A stretch of 64,000 nucleotides of DNA. Source: Akkermansiaceae bacterium (lineage in GTDB: Bacteria; Verrucomicrobiota; Verrucomicrobiia; Verrucomicrobiales; Akkermansiaceae). Below are positions 7,726 through 18,200 of this stretch, one piece after another; within the stretch, counting starts at the first letter, position 1, and each line of letters opens with the position of its first letter. The stretch is taken from NCBI GenBank assembly GCA_024233135.1, contig JACKPZ010000004.1, forward strand, positions 207,124 through 271,123. Direction: 5' to 3'. Under the pieces are notes generated by a model. It did not search any database. It saw only the letters and a program-made list of their open reading frames with translations, and was not told the DNA's origin. The position numbers were made by a program, and so were the translations under genes.

Positions 7726-9993
7726 ATGAAAACGCGTTTCCTGCCCGTCCTGCTGATGGTTTCCGGAGTCCACGCCGGGGACTTCGAACTTGTGAAAAAG
7801 ATCAAACCCGGCGAGACACTGGACTCGATCGTCGCGAAGGCCGCGCACGTGGTGCCGACGCCGCGGCAGATCGACTATCTGGAGCAGGAATACATCGCGT
7901 TCGTGCACTTCGGGCCGAACACGTTCACGGGCCGCGAATGGGGAAGCGGGATGGAGGACCCGGCGGTGTTCGCGCCGACGGGTCTGGATACCGACCAGTG
8001 GTGCGAAACATTCAAAGCCGCCGGCATGCGGCAGGTGGTGATGACGTTCAAACACCACGACGGCTACGTGTTGTGGCCGTCGCGCTATGAAAAGCACCAA
8101 ACGATCCGGAACTCGCCGTTCCAGAACGGCCGGGCGGACATCGCGAGGGAACTCTCGAAGTCGTGCGCGAAATACGGACTGCGCTTCGGCATCTACCTGT
8201 CGCCGGCGGATCTCTATCAGATCGAGTCGCCCAACGGGCTCTACGGCAACGGCAGCAAGCCGGTGAGGTCCGTGATCCCGACTGATCCCGACACGTTTCT
8301 GAGCGAGCCCGCCAAGCCGCGCACGGACCGGCCGCAGGACGCGCCGGTTTTCACCTACGAATGCGACGACTACAACCGCTACATGCTCAACCAGCTCTAT
8401 GAGATGCTCACCGAGTATGGACCGGTGCACGAGGTGTGGTTCGACGGCGCGCATCCGAAGCGCAAGGGCGGCCAGACCTACGCCTACGCGGCGTGGTACG
8501 AGCTGATCCGCACCCTGGCGCCGCAGGCGGTGATCTTCGGCAAGGGGCCGGACGTCCGCTGGTGCGGAAACGAGGCCGGCCGCACGCGGGAGACCGAGTG
8601 GAACGTGATCCCGCTGGAGACCGCGCCCGCGGAAAACGACTGGCCCGACCGCATGGCCGACGACCTCGGGTCCCGCGAGAAACTGAAAGACGCCAGATAT
8701 CTCTACTACGTCCCCTGCGAGACAAACACATCCATCCGCCATGGTTGGTTCTGGCGGGACGATACGACGCAGTCGGTGCGCACGGCGGACGATGTCTTCG
8801 ACATCTACGAACGGGCGGTGGGAGGAAACTCGGTCTTCATGCTCAACGTGCCGCCGAACCGTGACGGACGGCTCTCGCCGCGCGACGTGAAGAGCCTGGT
8901 CGAGGCGGGCCGGAGGATCCGCGAAACCTATGGCTCGGATCTCGCGCGGTATGCCTCGATTTCCGTGGACGGCGAGCCGCGGGTCAGCAGTCCGAACATC
9001 TTGTGGCAACCCGAGGGCACGAGCGGAGAACTGGTCGTCACCCTGCCCGTGCAGGAACTGGTGAACCGGTTCGTGATCCAGGAGGCGACGGCCACAAGTG
9101 GCCAGCGGATCGAGAAACACGCGCTCGACGCGTGGATCGACGGCGCATGGAAGGAAGTCGCGACGGGAACCACGGTGGGCTTCAAGAAGATCCTTCGTTT
9201 TCCCACGGTGCAGACGGACAAGCTGCGCTTGCGCATTCTGGAGAGCCGGCTCGAACCGACCGTGGCGAGGATTTCGGTGCATTTTTACGACCAGCCGCCG
9301 CTGCCGGTGACGGCACGCCAGTCGCTGACCGGAGAGGTCGAACTCTCTCTGAAGGAACCGGCTTTCGACGGCAAGGGAGCTGGTTTCCAAACGCGAGGGC
9401 TGGACATCCGCTACACCACCGATGGCACCGAACCGACGCACGGGTCGCCGCTCTATCAGAAGCCGATCGACATGGCGAAAGGCGGCGTCGTCAAGGCCTG
9501 CAGCATCGCCTCGACCAAACGGCCCGGCAATTTCTTGACCTTCCGTTTCGGCCCGGCGAAGGCAGGGTGGAAGGCGGAGGCCAGCGGCAGCGAAAACGCG
9601 GAATACGGCCCGGACAAGGCGATCGACGGCGATCCGGCGACCATGTGGCACAGCCGCTGGAGCGCCCCGGCGCCCGGGCACCCGCACACGTTTCATGTCG
9701 ACCTCGGGCAGGAGTCCACCCTCACGGCCATCACCTATCTGCCGCGGCAGGACCGGGCCGTGCCGGACGGCATGATCGAGACCGGACGCGTCGAGACGAG
9801 CCTCGACGGAGGCACCTGGCACGATGCCGGATCGTTCGTCTTTGGAAACCTGGTGAACGATCCCGTCGAGCGCACGCATGAGTTTCCGCAGCCCGTGCGG
9901 GCGCGGCATGTGCGCCTCGTCTCCACCGCCGGCGCCGCGGGGAAACCCTACGCCGCCATCGCGGAATTCGGCGTGCTCACCGCGGAGGAATGA
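7726..9993 (+). CDS. GH29 alpha-L-fucosidase with C-terminal F5/8-type domain
   Basis: A 755-residue secreted enzyme (signal peptide MKTRFLPVLLMVSGVHAG). Residues about 45-400 form a GH29 catalytic barrel: IAFVHFGPNTFTGREWG near the start, MTFKHHDGYVLWPSRY, and HEVWFDGAHP carrying the expected nucleophile Asp. The family removes alpha-L-fucose from glycans. Residues about 520-600 look like a small linker domain (YTTDGTEPTHGSPLYQKPI). Residues about 620-755 form an F5/8 type C (CBM32-like) domain (AIDGDPATMWHSRW, FHVDLGQES). The next gene is 73 bp downstream on the same strand. Confidence 0.88.
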   Translation: MKTRFLPVLLMVSGVHAGDFELVKKIKPGETLDSIVAKAAHVVPTPRQIDYLEQEYIAFVHFGPNTFTGREWGSGMEDPAVFAPTGLDTDQWCETFKAAGMRQVVMTFKHHDGYVLWPSRYEKHQTIRNSPFQNGRADIARELSKSCAKYGLRFGIYLSPADLYQIESPNGLYGNGSKPVRSVIPTDPDTFLSEPAKPRTDRPQDAPVFTYECDDYNRYMLNQLYEMLTEYGPVHEVWFDGAHPKRKGGQTYAYAAWYELIRTLAPQAVIFGKGPDVRWCGNEAGRTRETEWNVIPLETAPAENDWPDRMADDLGSREKLKDARYLYYVPCETNTSIRHGWFWRDDTTQSVRTADDVFDIYERAVGGNSVFMLNVPPNRDGRLSPRDVKSLVEAGRRIRETYGSDLARYASISVDGEPRVSSPNILWQPEGTSGELVVTLPVQELVNRFVIQEATATSGQRIEKHALDAWIDGAWKEVATGTTVGFKKILRFPTVQTDKLRLRILESRLEPTVARISVHFYDQPPLPVTARQSLTGEVELSLKEPAFDGKGAGFQTRGLDIRYTTDGTEPTHGSPLYQKPIDMAKGGVVKACSIASTKRPGNFLTFRFGPAKAGWKAEASGSENAEYGPDKAIDGDPATMWHSRWSAPAPGHPHTFHVDLGQESTLTAITYLPRQDRAVPDGMIETGRVETSLDGGTWHDAGSFVFGNLVNDPVERTHEFPQPVRARHVRLVSTAGAAGKPYAAIAEFGVLTAEE

Positions 9994-10066
9994 TCTTTCC
10001 AAGCGAAAAGAATTCCATCGCCGCGGCTTTCGTATCATGCTGCGGACGAAGCCAACCTTGATTTCC

Positions 10067-10711
10067 ATGAAGCGCGCCGCAACCGCGATTTTCCTGGCCG
10101 CCATCGCATCGGTCTCGGCGGCCACCCGTACTTGGACCAACACGGAAGGAAAAACCGTGGAGGCGGAGTTGGTTTCCCGCGATGGGGACACCGTCATGCT
10201 GCAGACCCGCAACGGCAGGAAGTTTCCCTACAAGCTGTCCCAGTTGAGCGAGGCGGACCGTGAATTTCTCAAGCAGGAGGCCGAGCGGTCGGAAGCCGAG
10301 GAAAAGACCCGGAACGATGCCGCGCTGGGCTCGCGCAAGGCGAAGTGGCACGAGGACTTTGACGAATCGCTCGCCGAGGCGAAGAAGCTCGGCCTGCCCG
10401 TCCTCCTCGTGTTTTCGGGCAGCGACTGGTGCAGCTACTGCATCAAGCTGGAGAAGGAGGTTCTGGACAAGAAGGAGTTCATGGAGTTCGCCAACCGCAA
10501 ACTCGTGCTGATGAAGGCCGATCTGCCGCAGGGACGGCAGCGCGCCTCGATCACCCAGCAGAACGAGAAGCTGAAGAAGACCTACAAGGGAGGTTTCCCC
10601 TCGATGCACCTGCTGGATTCCGAAGGAAAACAACAAGGCGAATCATGGCGAGGTTATGGTGGAAATCCGCCGTCCGAGATCATCCGGTGGATCGAAGGGG
10701 CCGCGAAGTGA
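10067..10711 (+). CDS. Secreted SHD1-like plus thioredoxin-fold protein
   Basis: A 214-residue protein. I chose the ATG at 10067 because it gives a signal peptide (MKRAATAIFLAAIASVSA); the frame is open further upstream but overlaps the fucosidase gene. Residues about 19-68 match the SLA1-homology-1-like domain common in planctomycete and verrucomicrobial exported proteins (TRTWTNTEGKTVEAELVSRD). Residues about 90-214 form a thioredoxin-like domain with a CSYC redox motif (GSDWCSYCIKLEKEV). It is probably a periplasmic disulfide or redox protein. Its stop is 61 bp from the convergent GH43 gene. Confidence 0.75.
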   Translation: MKRAATAIFLAAIASVSAATRTWTNTEGKTVEAELVSRDGDTVMLQTRNGRKFPYKLSQLSEADREFLKQEAERSEAEEKTRNDAALGSRKAKWHEDFDESLAEAKKLGLPVLLVFSGSDWCSYCIKLEKEVLDKKEFMEFANRKLVLMKADLPQGRQRASITQQNEKLKKTYKGGFPSMHLLDSEGKQQGESWRGYGGNPPSEIIRWIEGAAK

Positions 10712-10772
10712 CGTCCGCGCGGATCATCGCTCTCCCGGGATCCTGACGCCGGATCATCCGGGTCATCGAGAC

Positions 10773-11819
10773 TCAGTACTGGTCGAGTTTCCAGCGCGCC
10801 GCAAGACGGTCGGCCTCCGCTTTGGTCAGATGGATCACCGAACCGTGTTTGGGCGAACTGAAGTTGGCCGCTTTCATCACTCCCTCGTTGAAACGCCCTA
10901 GATTGCGGTAGGTCTTGAAGTCGCTGGTTTCACTGAAGCCGAAGTTGTGGGGATTGATGCCGTAGATGTCGTACATCAGCACCCATTTCTCCTCTCCGAT
11001 CCGCTTCCATAGATTCGGCGCCTCGCAGGCCGCGGGCTCGGGGTCCACCCAGTCCGGTTCGTAGATGTAACCACGAGTGAGGGTGTCGGACACCATGTGC
11101 TTGATGCCCGCCCCGCCATCGTGGGGATCGTAGAAGAGGTGGAACTTGTCCCCCACCCTCGTGATGTCGGCGTCGATGTAGGAAACCTCCTTCGGATACC
11201 AGAACAGGAGCTCGGGTTTGCTGACGAGTTTCGTGAAATCGTCGTCGGTGTGCGCGTAGTAGACGCGGTTGTTGCCGTTGCCGAAGCGCATCGTGAAATA
11301 GATCATCATCCTGCCTGCCTCGGCGTCGTAGATCGTCTCCGGCGCCCATGCGCAACCGATGTCGTCGAGCCCGGGATACGAGAGATCGACACGCAGGTTC
11401 GACCGCGACCACTCGATGAGGTCCGGTGACTTCATCAGGACGAGGGCGCGGTTGTTGCCCCAGCCGTAGGCCTTTCCGTCGCGCTGCCACTCGGTGTCCC
11501 GGAGCCCCTCGCGCTGCGCGAAGATGTGGAGGTCGGTCATCGCCAGATAGAACGCGCCGTCCGGTCCGCGGGCGATGTGCGGGTCGCGGATGCCCTTTTG
11601 TTCCGCCACCTTGGCCCCTTCCAGCACCGGTTGGCCGCGGTTCACGTCGGTGAACCGATAGCCGTCCGAACTGAGGGCGAAATACAGGCTGTGGGTCGGA
11701 TCCTTGAAATAGACGAGCAGATAGGCGGCCATGTCCTTCTCGGACGGCGCGTCCGCAGCGCCCACATGTGCGGCGGCGAGAAAACAAAGCGCGGCGAGCA
11801 GCGGCTTCATGGTCGTCAT
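10773..11819 (-). CDS. GH43-like secreted five-bladed-propeller glycosidase
   Basis: A 348-residue exported protein (MTTMKPLLAALCFLAAAHVGA signal). The mature part has GH43/GH62-superfamily propeller features: KDPTHSLYFALSSDG at the start, IRDPHIARGPDGAFYLAMTD, CAWAPETIYD, and YIDADITRVGDKFHLFYD. Related enzymes release arabinose or xylose; the substrate is not readable here. Its ATG overlaps the TGA of the upstream gene (ATGA at 11816-11819), so translation is probably coupled. An alternative start is the ATG at 11810. Confidence 0.78.
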   Translation of the reverse strand: MTTMKPLLAALCFLAAAHVGAADAPSEKDMAAYLLVYFKDPTHSLYFALSSDGYRFTDVNRGQPVLEGAKVAEQKGIRDPHIARGPDGAFYLAMTDLHIFAQREGLRDTEWQRDGKAYGWGNNRALVLMKSPDLIEWSRSNLRVDLSYPGLDDIGCAWAPETIYDAEAGRMMIYFTMRFGNGNNRVYYAHTDDDFTKLVSKPELLFWYPKEVSYIDADITRVGDKFHLFYDPHDGGAGIKHMVSDTLTRGYIYEPDWVDPEPAACEAPNLWKRIGEEKWVLMYDIYGINPHNFGFSETSDFKTYRNLGRFNEGVMKAANFSSPKHGSVIHLTKAEADRLAARWKLDQY

Positions 11820-13639
11820 TTCGTCGGGATCGGCTCCCCCTTGTCGCCGGGTTGGAAGGGCGCGACGAGCGGATCCATCGGCTGGATGGTGCCGTCCGCG
11901 TTGAATTCCATGCGGGCGATGCAGACCTCGCGTTTGTAGCCGCTGCCGCCCGGAACGGCGTGGCGGTGGTAGGCGACATACCAGTGATCCGTGCCCGGCA
12001 CGTTCACCACGCCGTGGTGGGCGGTGGCCACAGCGTTGCCGTTCTTCTGCAGGACGATGAAATCCCCGGCGTATTCGACAGGTCCGGTCGGCGAGTCCGA
12101 CCACGCCCATCCGACGCGGTAGTTCGGCGAGCGGGCGTCGTCGATGGACCACATGAAGTAGTATTTCCCATCGCGTTTGAAGACGACGATCCCCTCGCGG
12201 AAATCGCGGAGCGGGATCTGCACCGGGTCACCATCGAGCGTGATCATGTCCTCCTTGAGCTTGAAGACATGGCAGTTCCCGCCGTTTCCGAAATAGAGAT
12301 ACGCCTGGCCGTCGTCGTCGATGAACGCGTGGGGGTCGATCGTGTTCGTCTGGATCTTGCCCTCGCGGACCAGCAGCGGCTTGCCGAGGGCGTCCTTGAA
12401 CGGACCGGTCGGCGAATCACCCACCGCCACGCCGATTTTCCCGTCGCCGCAGAAATAGAAGTAATATTTCCCGTTCCGCTCGATGCAATCGGGCGCCCAG
12501 GCCCTCACATCCGCCCACTCGATGTCGTTGCGGAGGTCGAGAAACACGTTCTCCTTCTTCCAATCGACCAGATTGTCCGATGACCAGACGGCGAACTCGT
12601 AGGTATTCCAGTTCGGGCGGTCGGAGGTTGGATAGATGTAATATTGATCACCGAAGGCGCGGATCGCGGGATCCGCGGTGAAGCCATCGAGCGCGGGTTT
12701 CGGAACCGAGGCGATGATTTCCTTCTCCTCTTCGCGCAGCCCCGCGAGGATGTCATCGGGGACTTCGAGGATCGATCCGTGGCGCTGGCCGTTGACGACA
12801 TTTGCGAAGGGGGTGACATCCTTCCAGTCCTTCAGGTCGGACGACTCCCGCAGGCCGTAGCGGTTGTTCACGTAGTAGTCGAAATACACGGTCGCGACGT
12901 CATTGATGACCACCGCGGCGGGACCCTCGGCGCGTTCTTTCTCGAGCACCGGATCCGGCAGCAGGCGATAGGGACCGAGCGGATCATCGGCGACCGCCGT
13001 CCGTATGGCGCCCCAGATGTTCTTCTTCTGGTCGTCGGTCTCCTTGAAGAAGATCACGCTCTTCCCCCGCATGCGGACCATCGTGGTGTCGATGTTGTTG
13101 AATCCGGGGTCGAAGAAGATCTTCGGATCCGTGAAGGTCTCGAAGTCCTTGGTGAGCGAGTAGTATGCGCGGAACGGCTCGCCCTTCTCGCCGATCATCG
13201 GCGCGGACGACGACCAGACGATGAGATAACTCTCCTTTTCCTCCAACCAGTAGACTTCCGGCGCCCAGGTGGTCTTCACGTCGCGGATCTTGTCGGAAAC
13301 CGGAAGGAACTTCTGCTCCGACCAGTGGAGGAGGTCCTTCGAGTTCGCGTAGCCGATGCCTTTGTCGTTCCATCCGCTGGTCCAGACCATGTGATAGAGT
13401 CCGTCGGGCCCGCGAAGGATGTGCGGATCCCGCATCAGCTTCGAACCGACCCCGGGTTTCAGGAAAACGCGTTTCAGCTCGGTCCAGTCGCGGGCGTCGG
13501 GACTGTAGGCGAGGTGCAGGCCGTCGCCGCTGCCGCGGAACGAGGTGAACAGATAGGCGGCATCGAGCGATGGAGAGGAGACGGCCAAGCCGATCGCGGC
13601 CAACGCCAACGGAAGAAGGTTTCTTGGATTTCGTGTCAT
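11816..13639 (-). CDS. Tandem double-GH43 secreted protein
   Basis: A 607-residue protein. The ATG at 13639 gives a signal peptide (MTRNPRNLLPLALAAIGLAVSSPSLDA). It contains two GH43-like propellers end to end. The first (about 30-300) has LMRDPHILRGPDGLYHMVW and TWAPEVYWLEEKESYLIVW. The second (about 310-600) has TADPAIRAFGDQYYIYPTS, AWAPDCIERNGKYYFYFC, IDPHAFIDDDGQAYLYFG and REGIVVFKRDGKYYFMW. The second half looks like an arabinofuranosidase/xylosidase and is more complete in GH43 acidic motifs. A copy of the conserved 30-bp box lies 55 bp upstream. Confidence 0.8.
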   Translation of the reverse strand: MTRNPRNLLPLALAAIGLAVSSPSLDAAYLFTSFRGSGDGLHLAYSPDARDWTELKRVFLKPGVGSKLMRDPHILRGPDGLYHMVWTSGWNDKGIGYANSKDLLHWSEQKFLPVSDKIRDVKTTWAPEVYWLEEKESYLIVWSSSAPMIGEKGEPFRAYYSLTKDFETFTDPKIFFDPGFNNIDTTMVRMRGKSVIFFKETDDQKKNIWGAIRTAVADDPLGPYRLLPDPVLEKERAEGPAAVVINDVATVYFDYYVNNRYGLRESSDLKDWKDVTPFANVVNGQRHGSILEVPDDILAGLREEEKEIIASVPKPALDGFTADPAIRAFGDQYYIYPTSDRPNWNTYEFAVWSSDNLVDWKKENVFLDLRNDIEWADVRAWAPDCIERNGKYYFYFCGDGKIGVAVGDSPTGPFKDALGKPLLVREGKIQTNTIDPHAFIDDDGQAYLYFGNGGNCHVFKLKEDMITLDGDPVQIPLRDFREGIVVFKRDGKYYFMWSIDDARSPNYRVGWAWSDSPTGPVEYAGDFIVLQKNGNAVATAHHGVVNVPGTDHWYVAYHRHAVPGGSGYKREVCIARMEFNADGTIQPMDPLVAPFQPGDKGEPIPTK

Positions 13640-13690
13640 CAGGAGATCGTGGGTTTTCCCGAGTCCGGGACAGACGGGGACTCCACAGGG

Positions 13691-13720
13691 AGTAGCGGAA
13701 TCCAGCCGGAAAACCCGCCG
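13691..13720 (-). promoter_or_regulatory. Conserved secretome box, copy upstream of double GH43
   Basis: Minus-strand reading: CGGCGG at box positions 1-6, GGATTCCGCT at 18-27, T at 30. The CGCT ends 55 bp before the start codon. Position 1 is C instead of T, and the first half overlaps the 3' arm of the terminator of the upstream gene. This is one of ten copies with identical spacing. Confidence 0.6.
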
Positions 13721-13732
13721 GAAAACGGCGGG
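13710..13732 (-). terminator. Rho-independent terminator of the GH128-like gene
   Basis: On the minus strand a perfect 7-bp stem (CCCGCCG/CGGCGGG, plus-strand arms 13714-13720 and 13726-13732) with a short TTTTC loop is followed by TTTT. It lies 25 bp past the stop of the gene starting at 15119. Confidence 0.7.
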
Positions 13733-13757
13733 AAATCCATCGGAAACGCCGGATCGC

Positions 13758-15119
13758 TCAGTATTTCTCCTGCTTGTAAGCGAGCGGAGATTTCTGATCC
13801 CGATAGACGATGCCGGCGGGTGTGAGGCTGCCGTCCTTGCGCTTGAGTTCGCGCGATGGCTCCACCCAGTTGTAGAGGGCGTAGCGCTCCACATACGGCG
13901 TCTTGTCGAGCATCTTGATCATCTCGGCGATGGCCTTCTCCTGCTCCTTCGGATCGGGGTCGCGGGCCTTCGTCCAGTTCGCGCCGTTGTTCCACTCGGT
14001 GATCCAGATCGGACGTTTCGTGCGGTCGTGAATGCCCTTGAGAAACCCTTGGAACTGCGAAGCCGCCGCCCGGCCGTCGCCCGGATCGCCAACCGCCCGG
14101 TAGTAGTGCACGGCGATGAAATCCACTCTCAGCTTCGCCTTTTCCGCGCGGTCCATGAAATCGTAGAGCCAGCCGAGACCGCCATCGGACACGGCGGGCG
14201 AGCCGAGCCGCAGCCCGGTCGCCAGCAGATCCGGCCATGAATGGATCGCGTCGCCGGGTTTCATGTTCGCCTGGTCCGGGCGGTCCGGCTCGTTGTAGCC
14301 GAGCAGGTGCAGGCTGCCCTTCTGCCGCCAATTCTGATCGAGCCCCGGCCACCAGCGGTTCTGGCGGATCGGCACGTATTCGATGTCCGGCGACGATTCG
14401 GCGCCGATGTTCCAATCGTAGAACCACGACACGTCGAGATCCTGCCAGATCCCGCCGGCGATCCCCTTCTTGCAGGTCCAGCGCCATGGGAAAATACGGA
14501 TGAAATTCACCGATCCATCGAGCCCCGACGGCAGCGAGCGCACCTCGACGTCATTGTCCTGCGCCACGTAGTTGCGGCTGATCCCGGTGCCGTTCGAATT
14601 CTGCGCCAACGTCGCCATGTAGCCGCGTTTCAACCGGAACGAACGGATCGCCGGACCGACCTCGCCGAAGTCCGACGCCTTGTATTTCTCGTAACAGCGG
14701 AGCGACACCGACTTGCCCGCCATCGAGCGACCCGAAAACACCGTGAGCGGCGCGTAATCCGGACCGTGCGGCATCACAACCGTGCCTTGGCCGTAGGCCT
14801 CGATGCGCAGGTTGTGCTCGAGCCGCGCCTCCACGGCATCGACGAAGAAGCGGTCGAGAAACCCCTCGGTCACCTTCGAAGGTTGGACGTTCTCAAGGAT
14901 CAACCAGGTGTCGGGAGATCCGAAATTGATCGCGCTGTTGGCGATCGGATCCCCCTCACCGGTCAGCGTCACTTTCGCGCTGCCCGTCAGCGTCGCCATC
15001 CGGCCGGTCATGTCGGTGGCCGTCACGTCCGAGCGGATGGTCACCGCGGTCATCCCATCGGGAGCAGCCCAGAGCGGAACGGTGGTCAGAATGACAAGGG
15101 CGAGAATGGCGCGGATCAT
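13758..15119 (-). CDS. GH128-like secreted glycosidase (probable beta-1,3-glucanase)
   Basis: A 453-residue exported protein (signal MIRAILALVILTTVPLWA). An N-terminal beta-sandwich of about 180 residues (PDTWLILENVQPSKVTEGFL, IRSFRLKRGYMATLA) precedes a catalytic barrel. The barrel carries LLGYNEPDRPDQANM with the likely acid/base Glu at about 277, and RPIWITEWNNGANW with the likely nucleophile Glu at about 375. These match the Asl1/GH128 'glycosyl hydrolase catalytic core' family, several of which cut beta-1,3-glucan. A longer paralogue with added LamG domains starts at 56517. No secretome box was found upstream of this copy. Confidence 0.8.
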   Translation of the reverse strand: MIRAILALVILTTVPLWAAPDGMTAVTIRSDVTATDMTGRMATLTGSAKVTLTGEGDPIANSAINFGSPDTWLILENVQPSKVTEGFLDRFFVDAVEARLEHNLRIEAYGQGTVVMPHGPDYAPLTVFSGRSMAGKSVSLRCYEKYKASDFGEVGPAIRSFRLKRGYMATLAQNSNGTGISRNYVAQDNDVEVRSLPSGLDGSVNFIRIFPWRWTCKKGIAGGIWQDLDVSWFYDWNIGAESSPDIEYVPIRQNRWWPGLDQNWRQKGSLHLLGYNEPDRPDQANMKPGDAIHSWPDLLATGLRLGSPAVSDGGLGWLYDFMDRAEKAKLRVDFIAVHYYRAVGDPGDGRAAASQFQGFLKGIHDRTKRPIWITEWNNGANWTKARDPDPKEQEKAIAEMIKMLDKTPYVERYALYNWVEPSRELKRKDGSLTPAGIVYRDQKSPLAYKQEKY

Positions 15120-15216
15120 GGCAGGAAAACGACACGTTTCGTCGCCCGGGAAGGTCCCGGACGCCTCGCGCGAGCATCGAACCGCTTGCGGCCGAGTTCA
15201 ATCCGGAACCAAAGCA

Positions 15217-15247
15217 AAATCCCCCCGCCGGATGATCCGGCGGGGGG
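15217..15247 (-). terminator. Rho-independent terminator of the 1663-aa repeat protein gene
   Basis: A perfect 12-bp GC-rich inverted repeat (CCCCCCGCCGGA/TCCGGCGGGGGG, arms 15221-15232 and 15236-15247, 3-nt loop). On the minus strand a T-run (ATTTTG) follows. It starts 21 bp past the stop codon. Confidence 0.85.
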
Positions 15248-15268
15248 AAGAGGAACCTGCGGGAGTGG

Positions 15269-18200
15269 TTAGTTCTCCACCTTGACGCGGCCGAAGAACT
15301 CGGGAGCGCCGCCGGTGGGGATGGTGGCCACGACGGTGTCGTTCGGGCTTCCGTCCGTGATCACGAAGGAGACTCCGCCCACCGTTCCACTGGCGGCGGG
15401 GACCACGACATCGGTCCATCCGGCAAGGTCGCTGCCGTAGGAGAGGATGCCGGTCACATCACCGTTCGCAACCGCGAGATCGCTGCGGGTGAAGGTGACG
15501 ATCAGGTCCGTGCCGATCTTGGAAACGGTGGAGGCCGCTCCGTCGGACTGGCTCGGATCCCGGCCGATGTAGTATTCGCCGAGGTTCGAGAGCGTGTCGT
15601 TGTCCGGGTTGTCGGTCGGATCCTGATCAGCCGGATCGAGGCCGAATCCGGTGATCCAGGTTCCGTATCCACCGCCTGCGGCGATCGAGAGGCTGAGCAC
15701 GCCGGTCGTTTCGCTGTAGGTCCACGTGTTGGCGCCATCGACGCCGATGTGGGTGACACCGTCCCCCTGTGGAGTCAGGTCGAGCACGCCGGCGATGGAG
15801 ACCCCGAAGGACGAGTCGTAGGTCGTGCCCGCCACGTCCACGACGTGCCAGGAGTTTCCATCCGTGATGTCGGCGCCGGTGGCATCGACGCGGAGCTTTC
15901 CTTGGAACGTCACGTTGCCCGCGCCGGCGACCTTGCTGGTGACCGTGTTCGCGGTCGGGGCCACGGTGATCTCACCGCCGAACGTCACCGTGACGGAGGT
16001 GCCCGCATCGACCACGCTGCCACCCTTGTAGCGGTTCACGCCGGTGAGGGTCGTGGTCCCACCGCCGGTGAAGAGCATGCCGCCGCTGACGTTGGGCACC
16101 AAGGTAGCGGTGCCGCCGACCGCACCTGTGGCGTTGGCACCGCCGCCCGTCAGGGTGAAGGTCGGCGCGGATGTGTAGTTGACACCGGGGTTGGTGATCA
16201 CGATGGCACTGAGATCGCCGTTGGCGTCGATCTCGGCCACCGCGGTGGCACCGGTGCCGCCACCGCCGGTGATGGTCACGACCGGGGTGTCGATGTATCC
16301 ACCGCCGCTGACCGTGAGGCCGGTGGCGCTGACGCCATTTCCCGTCGGAGCTTGGAGACCCTGGCCGATGGTGATGGCATTTCCACCGTTGTCGATGGTG
16401 CCGCCGCCGGAATGGACATAGGCGACATCGAGACCCGACAGGAACGCTCCGCTGCCCGCGTTGGCCACCAGGCTGCCGCCGTTGAAGTTCAGTCTTCCGG
16501 CACCAGCCCCCTTGACGACCTGCTTGGCGGTGAGGCTTCCGCCGAGAAGGTTCACCACCCCGGAACTTCCGGCGAAACCACCAATGGTCACTCCGCTTCC
16601 GGTGTTCGCCAGGGTGAGCGCGGCGCCATCCTCGATGTTGAGTTCGCCGCGTCCGTTTTCACCGATCCAGAACGGGAACGGCGAAGTGTTGTTGCAGTTG
16701 TAGACGGCGTCCCCGCTCAGGCGAATGATACCGACGCCGGCGGCGTTGTTGGCACTCGCCGTCATCGGACCGTTGTGGATGAACGTTCCGGAACTCTGGT
16801 TGAACACCGCGTTTGATCCGAACCCTCCCATCACCACGAAACCACCGACAGTGGCCGTGCCGCCGGTCTGCGTGTAGCCGCCGTAGGAACCGGCGGCGTA
16901 ACCGATGTCGAGCGCGCGGAAGGTGTCCAAGCTTCCGGACACCAGTTTCACGGCGCCCGCGGCGGTGGCGTTGGTGCCGACGCTCAAGGTCTGGTGCCAT
17001 GCCTGGGTGCCGTCGTTCTGGGAGCAGTCGTAGTCCACCGTCGCGCCGTCGATGACGAGCACGCCGTCCCGGGCGGCGACCGAGCCGACGAGCGAGGCGG
17101 CCGGCGCGTTCACAAAGGTTCCACCGCCCGCGGCGTTGCGTGCGTAGACTCCCGCGTTGAGAACCAACGTGCCGCTTTCCACCTGGAGCTGGCCGGAGGT
17201 GCTGTTCGCCGCGTTGGTGAGCGTGAGACTGCCGGTTCCCTGTTTCACGAGGCCGAGTTTGAAGGTGTGCGCGGCCAAAGGATCTTTATCCCGGAGTTGC
17301 ACGGCGGAAGTGACGTCCGTGTTCCCGGTGAAAAAGGCCCACTTGTTGCCGACGGTACCTTCATTCTGCAGGATGCCGGCACCAATCGGCGCGGCGCAAA
17401 GCAGATCCTGGTTGATGCCCACGATTCCGGTTTGGATGTCGAGGTTGCCGGCGATGTTGGAACCGTTGAGAACCAGTTTCCCGGCCCCCGTCTTGGTGAG
17501 GCTGTATCCGGCTCCGGCGTCATTGATAGCCCCCATCCCGAAGATTCCGCTCTGGATTTCGATGGTCCGGTCGGCATCGGGAGTCACCACACCATTGCTC
17601 AGGTAGAGGTCGTTGGTGCCGATGAACGAGAGATCCGCATTCAGATCCACCGCCTTGTTCGGGGCCAGGTTGACGGTGCCGCCGCTGGTGTTGTCGAGGA
17701 TGCCACCGGTGATGATGAAGATCCCCGGACCCGCACCGAGGGCGCCGGCGCTGTTGAGATTCAACTGGCCGGCCTCGAGTGCGAAATCAGCGGTGAAGGT
17801 GTTGGCGCCGGAAAGCGTGAGCGTTCCGGTCCCCCGCTTCGTGATGGCGGCGCTGCCGACGAACGGACTGACATTGCCGGCTCCCGTGATCGGGTTCCCA
17901 TACTCGACGCTGCCGGTGGACTCGAAGACCAACTCGCCAAGCAGACCGACATTGATGGAGGAACTGTCGTTGATCGAGCCGTTGCCGGTGAGAACGAGCG
18001 CACCGTCGGTGATCGTCGTCGAGCCGGTGTAGGAGTTGTCGGTCTCGATGGTCACTTTCCCGCCGTTGTCGATGACCAGCGAGGCACCGCCGTTGATGCC
18101 GAAACCACCGCTGCTGGAAATGACATAGTCATCAAGGAAGTTGCTGAACTGTACCAGACCGGGTTCCACGTTTTCGGCGAGATTCACGATCAACTCGGAA

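Noticed and set aside
7582..10212. Long open frame antisense to the fucosidase gene
   Set aside because: It mirrors the codon bias of the real gene, is rich in Arg/Val/His/Asp, has no signal or domain, and the opposite strand has a complete GH29 enzyme.
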